Origin: Planctomycetota bacterium
GTDB lineage: Bacteria > Planctomycetota > GCA-002687715
DNA length: 52,957 nucleotides
NCBI GenBank assembly: GCA_002683135.1
Contig: NYSS01000121.1
Location: 1-52,957, forward strand
Direction of reading: 5' to 3'
Part shown: positions 20,288-29,503 of the stretch, piece by piece
How positions within the stretch are numbered: the first letter of the stretch is position 1
Layout: every line of letters begins with the position of its first letter
Notes under the pieces: model-generated
Database searches by the model: none
The model's input: only the letters and a program-made list of their open reading frames with translations
Told to the model about the DNA's origin: nothing
Position numbers and translations under genes: made by a program

Positions 20288-21542
20288 GCCAGACGACGCG
20301 GGCGCTGCCAGAGCTCTGCCACCCGAACGCGACGCCGCCGCCGCAGGTGACGACGCGAAACGCGTCCACCGCAGCGCCCTCCGGGATCAGGCCGACGGGG
20401 ATCGCCTCGCCGTCGCCGAAGGGGACCCGAGCGAGGGTGCCGTCGCCGCGACCCACCAGGAGCACCGGCCCGGGCCGCGGGACACACATGGAGGTGAACT
20501 CCGCCTCGCGGGCCTCGTTACGGATCCCGATTCGGATCTCTACGTCGAGCTTCCTACGGGAGCCGGGTGAGGCGGGGAGCGTCCCGTCAGCGGCGCCGGG
20601 ATAAAGCAGCGCCTCCGCCGAGAGCAAGCCGCGCTGCAACACCTTCAGCTGCCCTGCCAAGCCGGGCTTGCGCGCGCGCAACAGGACGAGATCAACTCGC
20701 CCGTCCATGTCATAGTCGCCCACCCACGCAGCCAGACACAGCCCGTCGACCAGGAGCACGCGCGCCGGGGCGGGCGCCGACGCGTCGAGATCGGTGTATA
20801 CCGCCACGGCCCCAGCGCTCGGATCGATGACGACCAGGTCGTCATCCCCGTCCCCGTCCAGGTCCGCACAGACTGGCGGAACGGAGAACGGGAAATCGAG
20901 GATCCCATCCTCTCCGTCCACAGGTGGCGCATCCAACGGCGCGGGCCTCGCGCCGCGACGGTGTCGGGTCCAGCGAGCGCCGATCCCGACGACGAGGTCA
21001 AGGCCACCAGCGCTGCGGCGCGGCAGCAGCTGTGGAATGACGATGTCGACCTCGAGTTGGTCCCCCGCTCCCCAACCAAGCTCAAGCGCGCCATGAAGCG
21101 GGACGACGAGACGATCTACTTCGGAACCACCCGGCCAGCGGCAAAGAAACCAAGGGCGTCCGGGTGATACGAACCCCCCGCCCCCGAGCAGCAACGGCAG
21201 CCGAACGGGAGAACCGCCGACCTCGCGTCGCAAGAACGGGCCGTCTCCGCCAAGGCCCTCATCACCGGCGACCGCGTCTCCCCAAACCCGGTCGCCGACC
21301 CAGAGGGAACGGCCGTCACGGACATCGAAGAAGGACGCGGACGAGGGGATCTCCGTTCCAGCAGCGGAGGTCGCCTGCGGCATTCCGTTGGGATCCGGGA
21401 GCATCCGATGGATACGCCGATCGGTCTGCACCAGCAACGCCTGACCATCCGACCACAGCGCCTCCAGGTGGGAGGCGATCAGGATCGTCGCCTGGGACTG
21501 GGCGCCGGCCGCGCACAGGAGGACAAGGACGATACACCTCAT
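20274..21542 (-). CDS. Secreted FG-GAP repeat protein at the end of the iron-type ABC operon
   Basis: A 422-residue protein with signal peptide MRCIVLVLLCAAGAQSQ. It has two visible calcium-type loops, ADLDGDGDDDLVV and GDYDMDGRVDLVLL, and beta-rich spacing consistent with a propeller of degenerate repeats. Its ATG overlaps the stop of the HEAT lipoprotein (ATGA), making it the sixth gene of the operon that begins at 28013. Function unknown; it is probably exported to the periplasm or surface. Confidence 0.8.
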   Translation of the reverse strand: MRCIVLVLLCAAGAQSQATILIASHLEALWSDGQALLVQTDRRIHRMLPDPNGMPQATSAAGTEIPSSASFFDVRDGRSLWVGDRVWGDAVAGDEGLGGDGPFLRREVGGSPVRLPLLLGGGGFVSPGRPWFLCRWPGGSEVDRLVVPLHGALELGWGAGDQLEVDIVIPQLLPRRSAGGLDLVVGIGARWTRHRRGARPAPLDAPPVDGEDGILDFPFSVPPVCADLDGDGDDDLVVIDPSAGAVAVYTDLDASAPAPARVLLVDGLCLAAWVGDYDMDGRVDLVLLRARKPGLAGQLKVLQRGLLSAEALLYPGAADGTLPASPGSRRKLDVEIRIGIRNEAREAEFTSMCVPRPGPVLLVGRGDGTLARVPFGDGEAIPVGLIPEGAAVDAFRVVTCGGGVAFGWQSSGSARVVWLKDA

Positions 21543-22909
21543 CCGTCGAGCAGCCCGCGATAGCGCCTCACGGCCCGTTCCCGGTCCTTCTCCGCCGCCA
21601 TGGCGTCGTACCCCGCGTCGTCGTCGGTGAGCCGCGCGAGCACTAGGTGGGCGGCGTTGCGGGTAGGGATATCCACTGCGAGCAGCATGCCCAGGACGGC
21701 CTCCCGCTGCTCCTTGCCGCCGGTGGCCTCAAACAACGCCAGCGTCTTTGTCGCTGCAAGCGCGGAGTCTGCGCTGTCATCAAACCCCCGGATAGCGGCG
21801 ATGGCGTCGTCCCCTCCGACGCGACCGAGGGATGCCACGGCCGCGAGCTGGACCGCGGGATCAGGGTCACCCAGGACATCGGAGAGCGTTCGGACCGCCA
21901 CCGCACCGCCCCGTTGCCCCAGCGACTCAGCGGCCCGCGAACGAACGGTCGGATGCGCGTCGCCCAGGAGATCGGCCAGGAGCTCGAGAGAGTTCGCGTG
22001 GTCGATGTGAGCGAGGACATGGGCGATGCCAGCGCGCGTCGTCGCGTTGCCCGATCGACGCGCCCTCTCTACCCCAGCTCGCAGAAACGGCAGCGCCGGC
22101 GCCCCCATACGCGCGAGCGTCGCCCGCGCCTGCTCGTGATAGAGGAACTGCATCTGTCCGAGCATATCGACGATGAACGCGATGCGTCGGTCGGCAACGG
22201 GATCAGAGCCCTCCTGGTATGGGCGCCCCTCGAGCGGCGGCCTCGTTCCGCTCACCGGCAGTCCGTCCCACCACGCCTTCCACTTGCGAATCGCCCGGTC
22301 CTTGAGGTCCCAACCGGCATCCGGATTGAAGCCCATGTCCTCACCAGAGATGTCCTCCAGGATCTGATTGGCTGTCTCGTTCTGGAGGATGCGCTTCTCG
22401 AGGTTCGCGAGCAGCACCGGAATACCGGCCTTGCTACCGAGCCGGATCAGGGCTCGCGCCGCGTGGTTCTGCACGACCTCATTGCGGTCGTCGAGGGCCA
22501 GCAAGAGGTCCGGGAGCGCCGCGTAAGAACCAGTCTTCTCCAGCGCCACGACCGCCGCGACACGCTCCATGGGATACGCGTCGTCTCCTGTCTTCTTGAA
22601 TTCGACGGCGCGATAGCCAAGCTCGTGGTCTTCGTCCGGCGCGAGGAGAAACGCGGCCTGGCTGCGATCCCGTAGGGCCCGTAGCAACGCGTGCACGGCG
22701 CCGGATGACCCATCTCCCCCGATGGCCAGGATGCGCTCAATGCGAACATCGGTCGAGACCCCAGGATCCAATAGGCTCCGGGTGAGCGGGTCAGCAAAAG
22801 GATCAGGCGGCGGGACACCCGCGTCCGTACCCGGCCCGTCACCACAGGCCGAGAGCGCCGCGACGATCAACCCCAACAGGGCGAGATCACTCAGGAAGCG
22901 TCTTCTCAT
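21539..22909 (-). CDS. HEAT-repeat lipoprotein
   Basis: A 456-residue lipoprotein: signal MRRRFLSDLALLGLIVAALS followed by AC, with the lipid-modified cysteine at 22. The mature part has HEAT/PBS-lyase-type repeats, such as AVVALEKTGSYAALPDLLLA, NHAARALIRLGSKAGIPVLL, VRSRAAESLGQRGGAVAVRT and VQLAAVASLGRVGGDDAIAA, forming a helical solenoid for protein contacts. The ATG at 22909 lies inside the last 23 bp of the cytochrome gene, and its end overlaps the FG-GAP gene by 4 nt. The context suggests a scaffold for the neighbouring cytochrome or transporter. Confidence 0.85.
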   Translation of the reverse strand: MRRRFLSDLALLGLIVAALSACGDGPGTDAGVPPPDPFADPLTRSLLDPGVSTDVRIERILAIGGDGSSGAVHALLRALRDRSQAAFLLAPDEDHELGYRAVEFKKTGDDAYPMERVAAVVALEKTGSYAALPDLLLALDDRNEVVQNHAARALIRLGSKAGIPVLLANLEKRILQNETANQILEDISGEDMGFNPDAGWDLKDRAIRKWKAWWDGLPVSGTRPPLEGRPYQEGSDPVADRRIAFIVDMLGQMQFLYHEQARATLARMGAPALPFLRAGVERARRSGNATTRAGIAHVLAHIDHANSLELLADLLGDAHPTVRSRAAESLGQRGGAVAVRTLSDVLGDPDPAVQLAAVASLGRVGGDDAIAAIRGFDDSADSALAATKTLALFEATGGKEQREAVLGMLLAVDIPTRNAAHLVLARLTDDDAGYDAMAAEKDRERAVRRYRGLLDG

Positions 22910-24074
22910 GGAGCAATACGGCGTCCTTGTCAGGTTGGAATGGATTGGTCCGGTACCAGAGGCGTACGGTGACCGCCTTGACACCGTCGGGGAGCGTGAT
23001 CGAGAGCTCTCGCTTCTCCCCCGCCGGGATCTGCGTAGACGCGGGGTACCACACCTTGCGATTCGGCCGGTGGGGAGCGGGCACCCGTTTCACGCGCACG
23101 CCCACGTCCGCGAGGAGCTCCGGTACGGTCACCGTCTTCTCGTACGCGTCCCCCGGATTCGGCAGCGGGTTGACGGCCTCGAACTCGTCGCGATAGGGGT
23201 TCCGCCAGCGCTCGATACGCACGTCGTACGGTCGCCCGTCTCCTGTGTCCAAGACGAGGTGCAGGTCGACCGCGCGATGGCGCTCGTCACTCGGGAGGTT
23301 GTGCCCCACACCCGAGTTGTGCACCGTCACGAAGAGGCTCCGTGCTGACAGGCTCTGCGTCACCGCGGCGGCTTCCCGCAGCACACCAGGGTCGTGGGCG
23401 GCGGGGAACCGGTGGGAGCGACCGCGACGGATCCCGCCAGCTGCGTTGGGGCGCTCGACCGTGGGCATGTGGCAATCGTTGCAGTCCTTGAACCCGTCCC
23501 CCTTGACCGCGAACCGGGTCTCCTTCCAGTCTTCGTGCACCTTGTGCTGGTTATGACACGGAGCGCAGAGCTGGAGAGAGGCCATGGACGGCGTCACCGC
23601 GGGCTGGCATGGCGCCTGGGACGCCGCGCCCCCGAGCGGCCCTGACGTGAGCATGGCGTTGCCCTCGGGCCAGTAGTGACAGGTGAAGCAATCGACGCCG
23701 TCCTCCCGGCGCGTCAGCCGCTCAAGGGGTCGTACCCCGAAACCGGTCTCGAACATCGGCCTGGAGAGGTGACAGGGGAGGCAGTCCAGCCCCTTGCCCT
23801 GGAATCCCGTCGAGAGCTTCTGTACCTCGGGATTGGTGTAAGCGATGCGGTGGTGCGAGTCATACCATTCCGACCAGACATCCGGATGGCACCCCTTGCA
23901 GTCCTCGCTCTTGGAAAACGGTAGCGGATCCCGATAGCTCCGGCCGGGCGGCTCCCACTCCTGCGCGTCGGCGCCGGGGCCGCCATCGGTCCCGTCCGGT
24001 GGTGACATCACGTGCATCACGAAGAACGTCGATGCGCCGACGAGAACGAGCAGCCCGATGAGCTTCGTCGTCAT
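22887..24074 (-). CDS. Pentaheme cytochrome c protein coupled to an iron-type ABC transporter
   Basis: A 395-residue exported protein with N-terminal anchor or signal MTTKLIGLLVLVGASTFFVM. Five CxxCH heme sites are visible: CKGCH (59), CLPCH (98), CFTCH (129), CAPCH (170) and CNDCH (198), all within residues 59-202. The C-terminal 190 residues have no heme site and look beta-rich (LFVTVHNSGVGHNLPSDE). This heme spacing resembles the cytochrome c-554/NrfA-related superfamily; no specific substrate motif can be read. The ATG at 24074 overlaps the ATPase stop (ATGA). Heme attachment would need a Ccm or ResB/C system elsewhere. Confidence 0.85.
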   Translation of the reverse strand: MTTKLIGLLVLVGASTFFVMHVMSPPDGTDGGPGADAQEWEPPGRSYRDPLPFSKSEDCKGCHPDVWSEWYDSHHRIAYTNPEVQKLSTGFQGKGLDCLPCHLSRPMFETGFGVRPLERLTRREDGVDCFTCHYWPEGNAMLTSGPLGGAASQAPCQPAVTPSMASLQLCAPCHNQHKVHEDWKETRFAVKGDGFKDCNDCHMPTVERPNAAGGIRRGRSHRFPAAHDPGVLREAAAVTQSLSARSLFVTVHNSGVGHNLPSDERHRAVDLHLVLDTGDGRPYDVRIERWRNPYRDEFEAVNPLPNPGDAYEKTVTVPELLADVGVRVKRVPAPHRPNRKVWYPASTQIPAGEKRELSITLPDGVKAVTVRLWYRTNPFQPDKDAVLLHEKTLPE

Positions 24075-25111
24075 GAGTCCCTCCGAATCGCGACCGCCCG
24101 AGGCGGCCTCACCACGCGAATCCGCAGGGGTTGATCCATAGCCGGTCGTTCGTCGAGCCTGAGCTCCAACGGCCACTCGCCAACCGTTACGCGGACCGCG
24201 TAGCGGCCACCACGGTAACGCACCCGGGACACCTGTGCGGGGACGCCCTCCCCGACGGGTGCGACACCCAGATGCTGCGGACGGAGCAACAGCCAGACCG
24301 CGCCGGTAAGGCCGGCAGGATCGACATGGACATGCCCGAGTGGCGTGTCAGCTTCACCGTCCCCCACCAGGGTAGCGGGTAGCAGGCCGCCGGCGCCGAT
24401 GAAGCGCGCCACGGTCGCGGACGCCGGGCGCTCGTACACATCATCCGGTGAACCGGCTTGCAAGATCGCGCCGTCATCCATGACGAAGACCGTATCGGCA
24501 AGCGCCAGCGCCTCTCTCTGATCGTGGGTGACGTGGAGAATCGTGCTCCCGAAGTTCCGGTTGAGATCAGCCAATAGGTCCTGAACATCGGCGGCTGTCG
24601 CCGGATCAACGGACGACGTCGGCTCGTCTAGGAGGACGAGCCGCGGACGCGCCACGAGGGCCCGCGCGAGCGCCAGCCGCTGGCGCTCACCACCGGAGAG
24701 CTCGGACGGGCGCCGCTCTGCGAGGTCCGCGATCCCGAGCGGCTCAAGCGTCTCGCGGATGCGATTGGCCTGCTCGGCGACCGGTACGCGAGCCCCCTTG
24801 AGGGAGTAACGCAGGTGCCCCTCCACCGTCATGTGGGGCCATAGGGCCAGGCCCTGGAAGAGGAACCCCACGCCGCGGGCCTCGGGCGAAACGCAGATGC
24901 CAGGGCCCAACACCACCGAGTCACCGATGGCGATCGTCCCGGACGCGTCGACGAGGCCGGCGATGGCACGCAGCATCGTGGACTTGCCGGCTCCGGAGGG
25001 CCCGAGCACCACGCCGTACGCACCCGCGTCCAGGTTGAGTTCGACGCCGTCGAGGACGCGATGCCCGCCGAGCGTCACGCCTAGGGATGCGATGTGCAGC
25101 CGCTCGCTCAC
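24071..25111 (-). CDS. ABC importer ATP-binding protein (Fe3+/spermidine/thiamine type)
   Basis: A 346-residue ATPase of the group that includes FbpC, PotA and ThiQ. Walker A is GPSGAGKST, the Q-loop FLFQGLALWPHMTV, the signature LSGGERQRLALARAL, Walker B LVLLDEPTSSVD and the H-loop HVTHDQREA. The C-terminal 100 residues form a TOBE-type domain (WLLLRPQHLGVAP). The start is a GTG overlapping the permease stop (GTGA). Together with the fused permease and the anchored binding protein it forms a complete importer; iron is the most likely substrate by family but not proven. Confidence 0.9.
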   Translation of the reverse strand: MSERLHIASLGVTLGGHRVLDGVELNLDAGAYGVVLGPSGAGKSTMLRAIAGLVDASGTIAIGDSVVLGPGICVSPEARGVGFLFQGLALWPHMTVEGHLRYSLKGARVPVAEQANRIRETLEPLGIADLAERRPSELSGGERQRLALARALVARPRLVLLDEPTSSVDPATAADVQDLLADLNRNFGSTILHVTHDQREALALADTVFVMDDGAILQAGSPDDVYERPASATVARFIGAGGLLPATLVGDGEADTPLGHVHVDPAGLTGAVWLLLRPQHLGVAPVGEGVPAQVSRVRYRGGRYAVRVTVGEWPLELRLDERPAMDQPLRIRVVRPPRAVAIRRDS

Positions 25112-26880
25112 AGGATGTCCCAGCGCCTCCGCATGAGCATCACCAAAACAATGACAGGGATCGTCGCCATCCCGACGACCATCACACAGAGCGCACAGAC
25201 CTCCTCGATCTGCTGATAATGGACCATGTTGAAGATCCGCATCTGGATCGACTGCCAGCCAGGTCGGATCGTGTGCAGCGTCGCCGGTAGCTCCGTAAAG
25301 CAGAGCACGTATCCCATCACCGCGGCCCCCGCCACCGCCCCAGCCATGCGCGGCCCGACCACGTTGATCGCACGGGACACGGCCCCGTGACCGCAGAGCC
25401 TGGCCGCGTCCTCCTCATCTTTATCCAGCGCCTGGAAGCCGGTACGGAGCATCCTCACCGTGAAGGGAAGGAACCGCGCCAGATACGCGAGCACGATGAG
25501 CGCGAAGCCACGCTTCTGGACGGTCTCCGCCAGACCGCTCTCGACCACGAACATACCGAGCGCGAACAAGCTACCTGCGAGCGCTCCGTAGGCGACGAGG
25601 GACTCCCGTACCGGTCTCCGCAACAACGCCGGGAGAGCGACACCTAACGCCACGAGCAACGTGAACCAGACGGGAACCACCCCCGCGGCGGCTTCTGACC
25701 AGATCAACAGCAACGCGACGCCCAGGATCTCGGGGGGGAAGGCCAGGGCCCCCAGGCTCACCGATTCCGCCAGGGCCCCCCGCGCCCGCGCCAGGGCGCG
25801 CCCCAGTGGCCACGACAGGATAAGCAACGCCAGGACCGCGATCCCGGTGATGAGCAGGCTCTCAGCAAACGCCTCGCCGACCCGGGGGAAGACCTGCTGG
25901 TAGAAATCCGGGTCGCCGGCTCCCGACAGATTCAGCGGACCGGCGACGTACACCAACGATCCCAGCGGCACCCCAGCGCTCAACGCAAGTAGCAAGACGA
26001 CGGCGACGAGGGTCCCGACCCCCGCCCGTCGCTTCGCGGGCGCGACGCCGGCGCGCTGCGCAAGGCCGGTTCGCGACTCGATACGACCGAGCCCGAAAAT
26101 CACAGCGCCTGCGACAATCACCAGGGGCAGCCCGACCATGGTCGCGGTCGCGAGGCTCCCCTGCGCCTGCGACATGACGCTGAACACACGGTGCACCAAC
26201 GTCGGCGTGTCGAGGAGCGATACCACGGGATAGGTCGTCAGCGAGAGGATGAACACGAACGCGGCGCCTGCCAACAGCCGAGGCGCCACCTGGGGCAGGA
26301 TCACCCGGCGCAATGCCGCACGCCGCCCCCCGAGCAGCCGGGCGGCGTCGACGCCCTCCGAATCCAACGATCGCAATCCAGCGCCGACCGCTAACACCAC
26401 GAGGGGGAAATATGCGCACGCCATGATCCAGGCGGGCCCGGGGTACAGATGCCCGAGAAACGCGTCGGTCCCCGGCTCACCGATCGCGGCGCGGACATCG
26501 GGACTCCAGGCGAAGCGCTCCGCGAGCCAGAGTTTCAGCCACCCCTTGTCCCCGATCACCCGTGTCCACGCGATCGTATGGATGTGGGGTGGGATGAGCA
26601 GGGGCAAGAGGTAGAGGCTGCGGACCAGGCCGCGGCCAGGGAACCTCCGCAAGTTCAACAGCAAGGCGAGCGGCAACCCGAGCAGGACGGCGAAGAGGGT
26701 CGTCAGCAAAGCGAGGAATATACTGGTCGCCAACTCGCCGGCGAGATCCGCCCGACCCGTCGCACGGGAGAAGGCCTCCCCCGCCCCCGGCTCCATGGCC
26801 GTGACGAGCACCCAGGCGAGGGGCGCAAGCAAGACAGCCCCGTAGACCAGGGCCAGGCCGCTCCGTCCCTGCCAGCTCAT
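25108..26880 (-). CDS. Fused double ABC permease (iron-type importer)
   Basis: A 590-residue permease with two halves in one chain, as in FbpB/AfuB and ThiP. Each half has about six membrane segments and its own coupling motif: DSEGVDAARLLGGRRAALRR in the first half and LDKDEEDAARLCGHGAVSRA in the second, both matching the EAA-loop pattern. A hinge rich in Arg and Lys near the middle separates the halves. It overlaps the binding-protein gene (ATGA) and the ATPase gene (GTGA) by 4 nt each, which fixes a 1:1:1 coupled unit. Confidence 0.9.
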   Translation of the reverse strand: MSWQGRSGLALVYGAVLLAPLAWVLVTAMEPGAGEAFSRATGRADLAGELATSIFLALLTTLFAVLLGLPLALLLNLRRFPGRGLVRSLYLLPLLIPPHIHTIAWTRVIGDKGWLKLWLAERFAWSPDVRAAIGEPGTDAFLGHLYPGPAWIMACAYFPLVVLAVGAGLRSLDSEGVDAARLLGGRRAALRRVILPQVAPRLLAGAAFVFILSLTTYPVVSLLDTPTLVHRVFSVMSQAQGSLATATMVGLPLVIVAGAVIFGLGRIESRTGLAQRAGVAPAKRRAGVGTLVAVVLLLALSAGVPLGSLVYVAGPLNLSGAGDPDFYQQVFPRVGEAFAESLLITGIAVLALLILSWPLGRALARARGALAESVSLGALAFPPEILGVALLLIWSEAAAGVVPVWFTLLVALGVALPALLRRPVRESLVAYGALAGSLFALGMFVVESGLAETVQKRGFALIVLAYLARFLPFTVRMLRTGFQALDKDEEDAARLCGHGAVSRAINVVGPRMAGAVAGAAVMGYVLCFTELPATLHTIRPGWQSIQMRIFNMVHYQQIEEVCALCVMVVGMATIPVIVLVMLMRRRWDIL

Positions 26881-28013
26881 GATCCCTGGCTCGCTCCTCC
26901 GCCCGAGGGCTTCACCGCGAGATACACGAACACGCCCGCGAGCACCAACGCGAGCAGAGCCCAGATCAACGCTGCGACGCCCGTCTCGCCCTCGATGACC
27001 TTGCCGCCCTGTACTCTGGCGAAGCGATCATGGAGATCCTGCGTACGCTCGTCGAGAGCCTCACCCACTGACGCAAAGTCGACGTCCATGGTCTGCAGCT
27101 CGTCGACCGGCGTCACGTGCTCGGGCACCGCGACACCAGGCTGCAACGGCATCTGGGCCGCCTCCCCTTCCGCCAGCAGCTTCTCCACGCGGGGCGAGAG
27201 CAAGAAGTCGACCAGCTTGCGGGCGTTGTCGACGTGCGGCGCGTCCTTCAGGATCATCACCGAATTCGGGATAACGAAGCTCCCCAGTCCGCCGTCTTCC
27301 TGGTCCAGGAAGAACGCCCGCACGGGCTTGTTGCCGAGGCGCCGGACGTTGACGTCATCGGTATCGGTGAGCCCGAACGGACGCACTCCGTCTCCGACCT
27401 TATCCGCCACCGGACCGTTGCCGGAATCCCAGAGGACATCATTCGCCATCATGCCGTCGAGCCACTTGTTCGTGCGCTCCTCCCCCCAAACGGTGTACAG
27501 CGCTGCGACGTGCGTCAGCGTCGTCCCCGTCAAGGGCTTGGCGACGGCGATCCTGCCCTTGAACTTGGGCGCCGTGAGGTCCTCCAGCCGCCGCGGCAGC
27601 TCGGCCTCGGTCACCATGGTCGTGTTCCACACGAGCACACGGGATCGTGCAGCGAACCCGGTCCACCAGCCCTCCGTATCCTTGAGATGCGCGGGGATCG
27701 TCTTCGCCACCGGAGACCGATAGGCCTGCAAGAGCCCACGCTCCTTCAGCAGCTCAGTTTGACCACATTCGTTGTTCCAGAACACGTCCGCGACGGGACT
27801 GGAGGCCTCGGCGATGATCCGCTGCACGAGGCCCACGGTCTTGGTCGCCTCCGTGTCATAGGTCGCTCGGACCTCGATGCCGGACTCACTTTCGAACAAG
27901 TCGAGGATGCGGCGACTGTGCTCCTCGTCATGGCTGACGTATACGACCACCTGAGCGGGCAGGCAGGCCAACAGGGAAAGTGAAACGACGACAGACAGGC
28001 GGGCGAAGATCAT
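26877..28013 (-). CDS. Membrane-anchored ABC substrate-binding protein (iron-type)
   Basis: A 378-residue binding protein of the SBP_bac_6/FbpA-like group. The signal peptide is MIFARLSVVVSLSLLACLPA; the mature part starts QVVVYVSHDEEHSRRILDLF, followed by DTEATKTVGLVQRIIAE, DVFWNNECGQTELL and FGLTDTDDVN, typical of a common variant of the family. The C-terminus, after EGETG, is a hydrophobic helix (VAALIWALLALVLAGVFVYL) and a short tail, so the protein is probably tethered to the inner membrane. The classic Tyr-Tyr iron pair is not obvious, so the ligand is uncertain. The ATG at 28013 has AAGGAG 7 nt upstream. First gene of a six-gene coupled operon. Confidence 0.88.
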   Translation of the reverse strand: MIFARLSVVVSLSLLACLPAQVVVYVSHDEEHSRRILDLFESESGIEVRATYDTEATKTVGLVQRIIAEASSPVADVFWNNECGQTELLKERGLLQAYRSPVAKTIPAHLKDTEGWWTGFAARSRVLVWNTTMVTEAELPRRLEDLTAPKFKGRIAVAKPLTGTTLTHVAALYTVWGEERTNKWLDGMMANDVLWDSGNGPVADKVGDGVRPFGLTDTDDVNVRRLGNKPVRAFFLDQEDGGLGSFVIPNSVMILKDAPHVDNARKLVDFLLSPRVEKLLAEGEAAQMPLQPGVAVPEHVTPVDELQTMDVDFASVGEALDERTQDLHDRFARVQGGKVIEGETGVAALIWALLALVLAGVFVYLAVKPSGGGASQGS

Positions 28014-28115
28014 GTCGCAGCTCCTTTGCGGCCAGGGGGCGGAGAGTACCCCCGCGAGTAACGCAAATGAAGGGCCGCCGCTAAGCCATCGGGACGCGGG
28101 CACCGCCGCACGTCG

Positions 28116-28141
28116 CGAGCGTTACCGGCTCGAAACGCTCG
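28116..28141 (-). terminator. Perfect 8-bp inverted repeat between the UshA-like gene and the ABC operon
   Basis: CGAGCGTT (28116-28123) and AACGCTCG (28134-28141) are perfect inverted arms around a 10-nt loop. It lies 28 bp past the end of the UshA-like cytochrome gene and 103 bp before the binding-protein start. No T-run follows, so it may end the upstream transcript only weakly, or act as an operator. The rest of the 28014-28168 gap shows no Fur-type box. Confidence 0.4.
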
Positions 28142-28168
28142 TCAGAATCCGAGACACTCGGGCCGACC

Positions 28169-29503
28169 CTACTTGCCCTCGGGAGGATGGGCGATCTTGG
28201 GCCAGTACTTCGCGAAGTCGAAGTGGGGAGAGTTGTCCGGGTCGTGGCAGCGGACGCAAAAGTTCTTGCCGAGTTTTCCGTTGGGCGTCTTGGTCTGGAT
28301 GTTGGCGTGTTCCTCGCCCGGCCCATGGCAGGCTTCGCAGGTGACGTTGATGAGCTTGGGGGTCTTGGCTTCGCTCAGGAATCCTGTGCTATCGCCCCAA
28401 CCGGTCACGTGGCAACTGGCACACTCAGGATCGTGATGGTCATTGGTCTCCTTGATGCTCGCCCAGGCGTGCTCATGCGGAGTCGGATCGAGCGCCTTGC
28501 AGGAGTCCTCGTGGCACTCCACACAGGACGCGTCGCCCAGATACCCGTTCTCGAGTGGGCGACGGGGGTACTTCTCAACGAGCTTCTCGTCGGCCAGAGA
28601 CTGACGGTAGCCGTCCAGCATCATCGAGACGTCCTCGTGCCCGACGATCTCCTCTTCGAGGCGGAAGTGGGATAAGCGTGTCTTGGCCTCCGGACGCAGA
28701 TAGGCGAGGAAGCGCCCCTTGCTACCGACAGAGACCACGGGGACCGCGGTATCCGTCAACTCGAACGGCCCGTCGAACGCACCGCCGAACACAATGACGG
28801 TCTGCCCCCGCCACGCCTCAGGGACCGCGGCGGCCAGCGCGACGGCGCCCTTGCGGTCACCGTTGAACAGGACGACGGGGCGATCATGGTTGGCGTCGAG
28901 GGTCCCCAACCACTCCGTGAGCGACGTCGCCGGGTCCTTGATGACGACGCCCTCGACCCCCGACACGGCGGGGATCAGCCCCGTCACGAGGTAGGGCCCA
29001 TCACCCAATCGGACGCTCTCCTTGAACACCCGCTCTCCGTCCTTGAAGGCGTTACACCCGACAAACGGAAACGACGCGAAGGACCGCATCTGCAGCAGGT
29101 AATCAGCCCCTAGGGAGAACTCGCCGGGCCCTGGCGCCAACGCCTGGTAGCCCATGAGGTCCATGGACATCATGAACGTCTCGAACTTCATGCGCTGCTG
29201 TTGGCCGCCTTTGACCAGGAGGTTGCCGAGGCTAACGAGGTGCAGCCCGGGTTCCTCTTTGCGCAGCTTCTCGAGCCACGTCGCGCGGCGATGCACTCCG
29301 CCCAGCGCCGGCTTGCTGCAGCCGCACGGTCTGATGAAGCCCTTCTCGTTGCCGGTGAGGACGATCAGCGGTCCGGCGAGCAGGCTCGGATCCTCAGGCT
29401 CCACGGCGGCACGAGGAGACCCGTCGAGCGCCCCCCAAGCCAGCGTCACGGCGACCAAGGTCGACGCGACGAGCAACCCACTCACCTCACTTCTTCGATA
29501 CAT
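28169..29503 (-). CDS. UshA-like domain fused to a tetraheme cytochrome c
   Basis: A 444-residue exported protein. An N-terminal hydrophobic stretch (GLLVASTLVAVTLAWG) is a signal or anchor. Residues about 45-290 resemble a UshA/metallophosphoesterase-like fold with the Cys-rich motif FIRPCGCSKPALGG; the usual metal ligands are largely absent. The last 118 residues carry four CxxCH sites, CVECH (327), CASCH (361), CEACH (389) and CVRCH (416). Related proteins of this layout are sometimes selenoproteins; here cysteines fill the motif. The ATG at 29503 lies in the last 17 bp of the DUF1573 gene; ATG at 29509 is an alternative. Function unknown, probably periplasmic redox. Confidence 0.8.
   Translation of the reverse strand: MYRRSEVSGLLVASTLVAVTLAWGALDGSPRAAVEPEDPSLLAGPLIVLTGNEKGFIRPCGCSKPALGGVHRRATWLEKLRKEEPGLHLVSLGNLLVKGGQQQRMKFETFMMSMDLMGYQALAPGPGEFSLGADYLLQMRSFASFPFVGCNAFKDGERVFKESVRLGDGPYLVTGLIPAVSGVEGVVIKDPATSLTEWLGTLDANHDRPVVLFNGDRKGAVALAAAVPEAWRGQTVIVFGGAFDGPFELTDTAVPVVSVGSKGRFLAYLRPEAKTRLSHFRLEEEIVGHEDVSMMLDGYRQSLADEKLVEKYPRRPLENGYLGDASCVECHEDSCKALDPTPHEHAWASIKETNDHHDPECASCHVTGWGDSTGFLSEAKTPKLINVTCEACHGPGEEHANIQTKTPNGKLGKNFCVRCHDPDNSPHFDFAKYWPKIAHPPEGK

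Noticed and set aside
28014-28168. Fur box before the iron-type ABC operon
   Set aside because: No GATAAT-type repeats are present in the gap.
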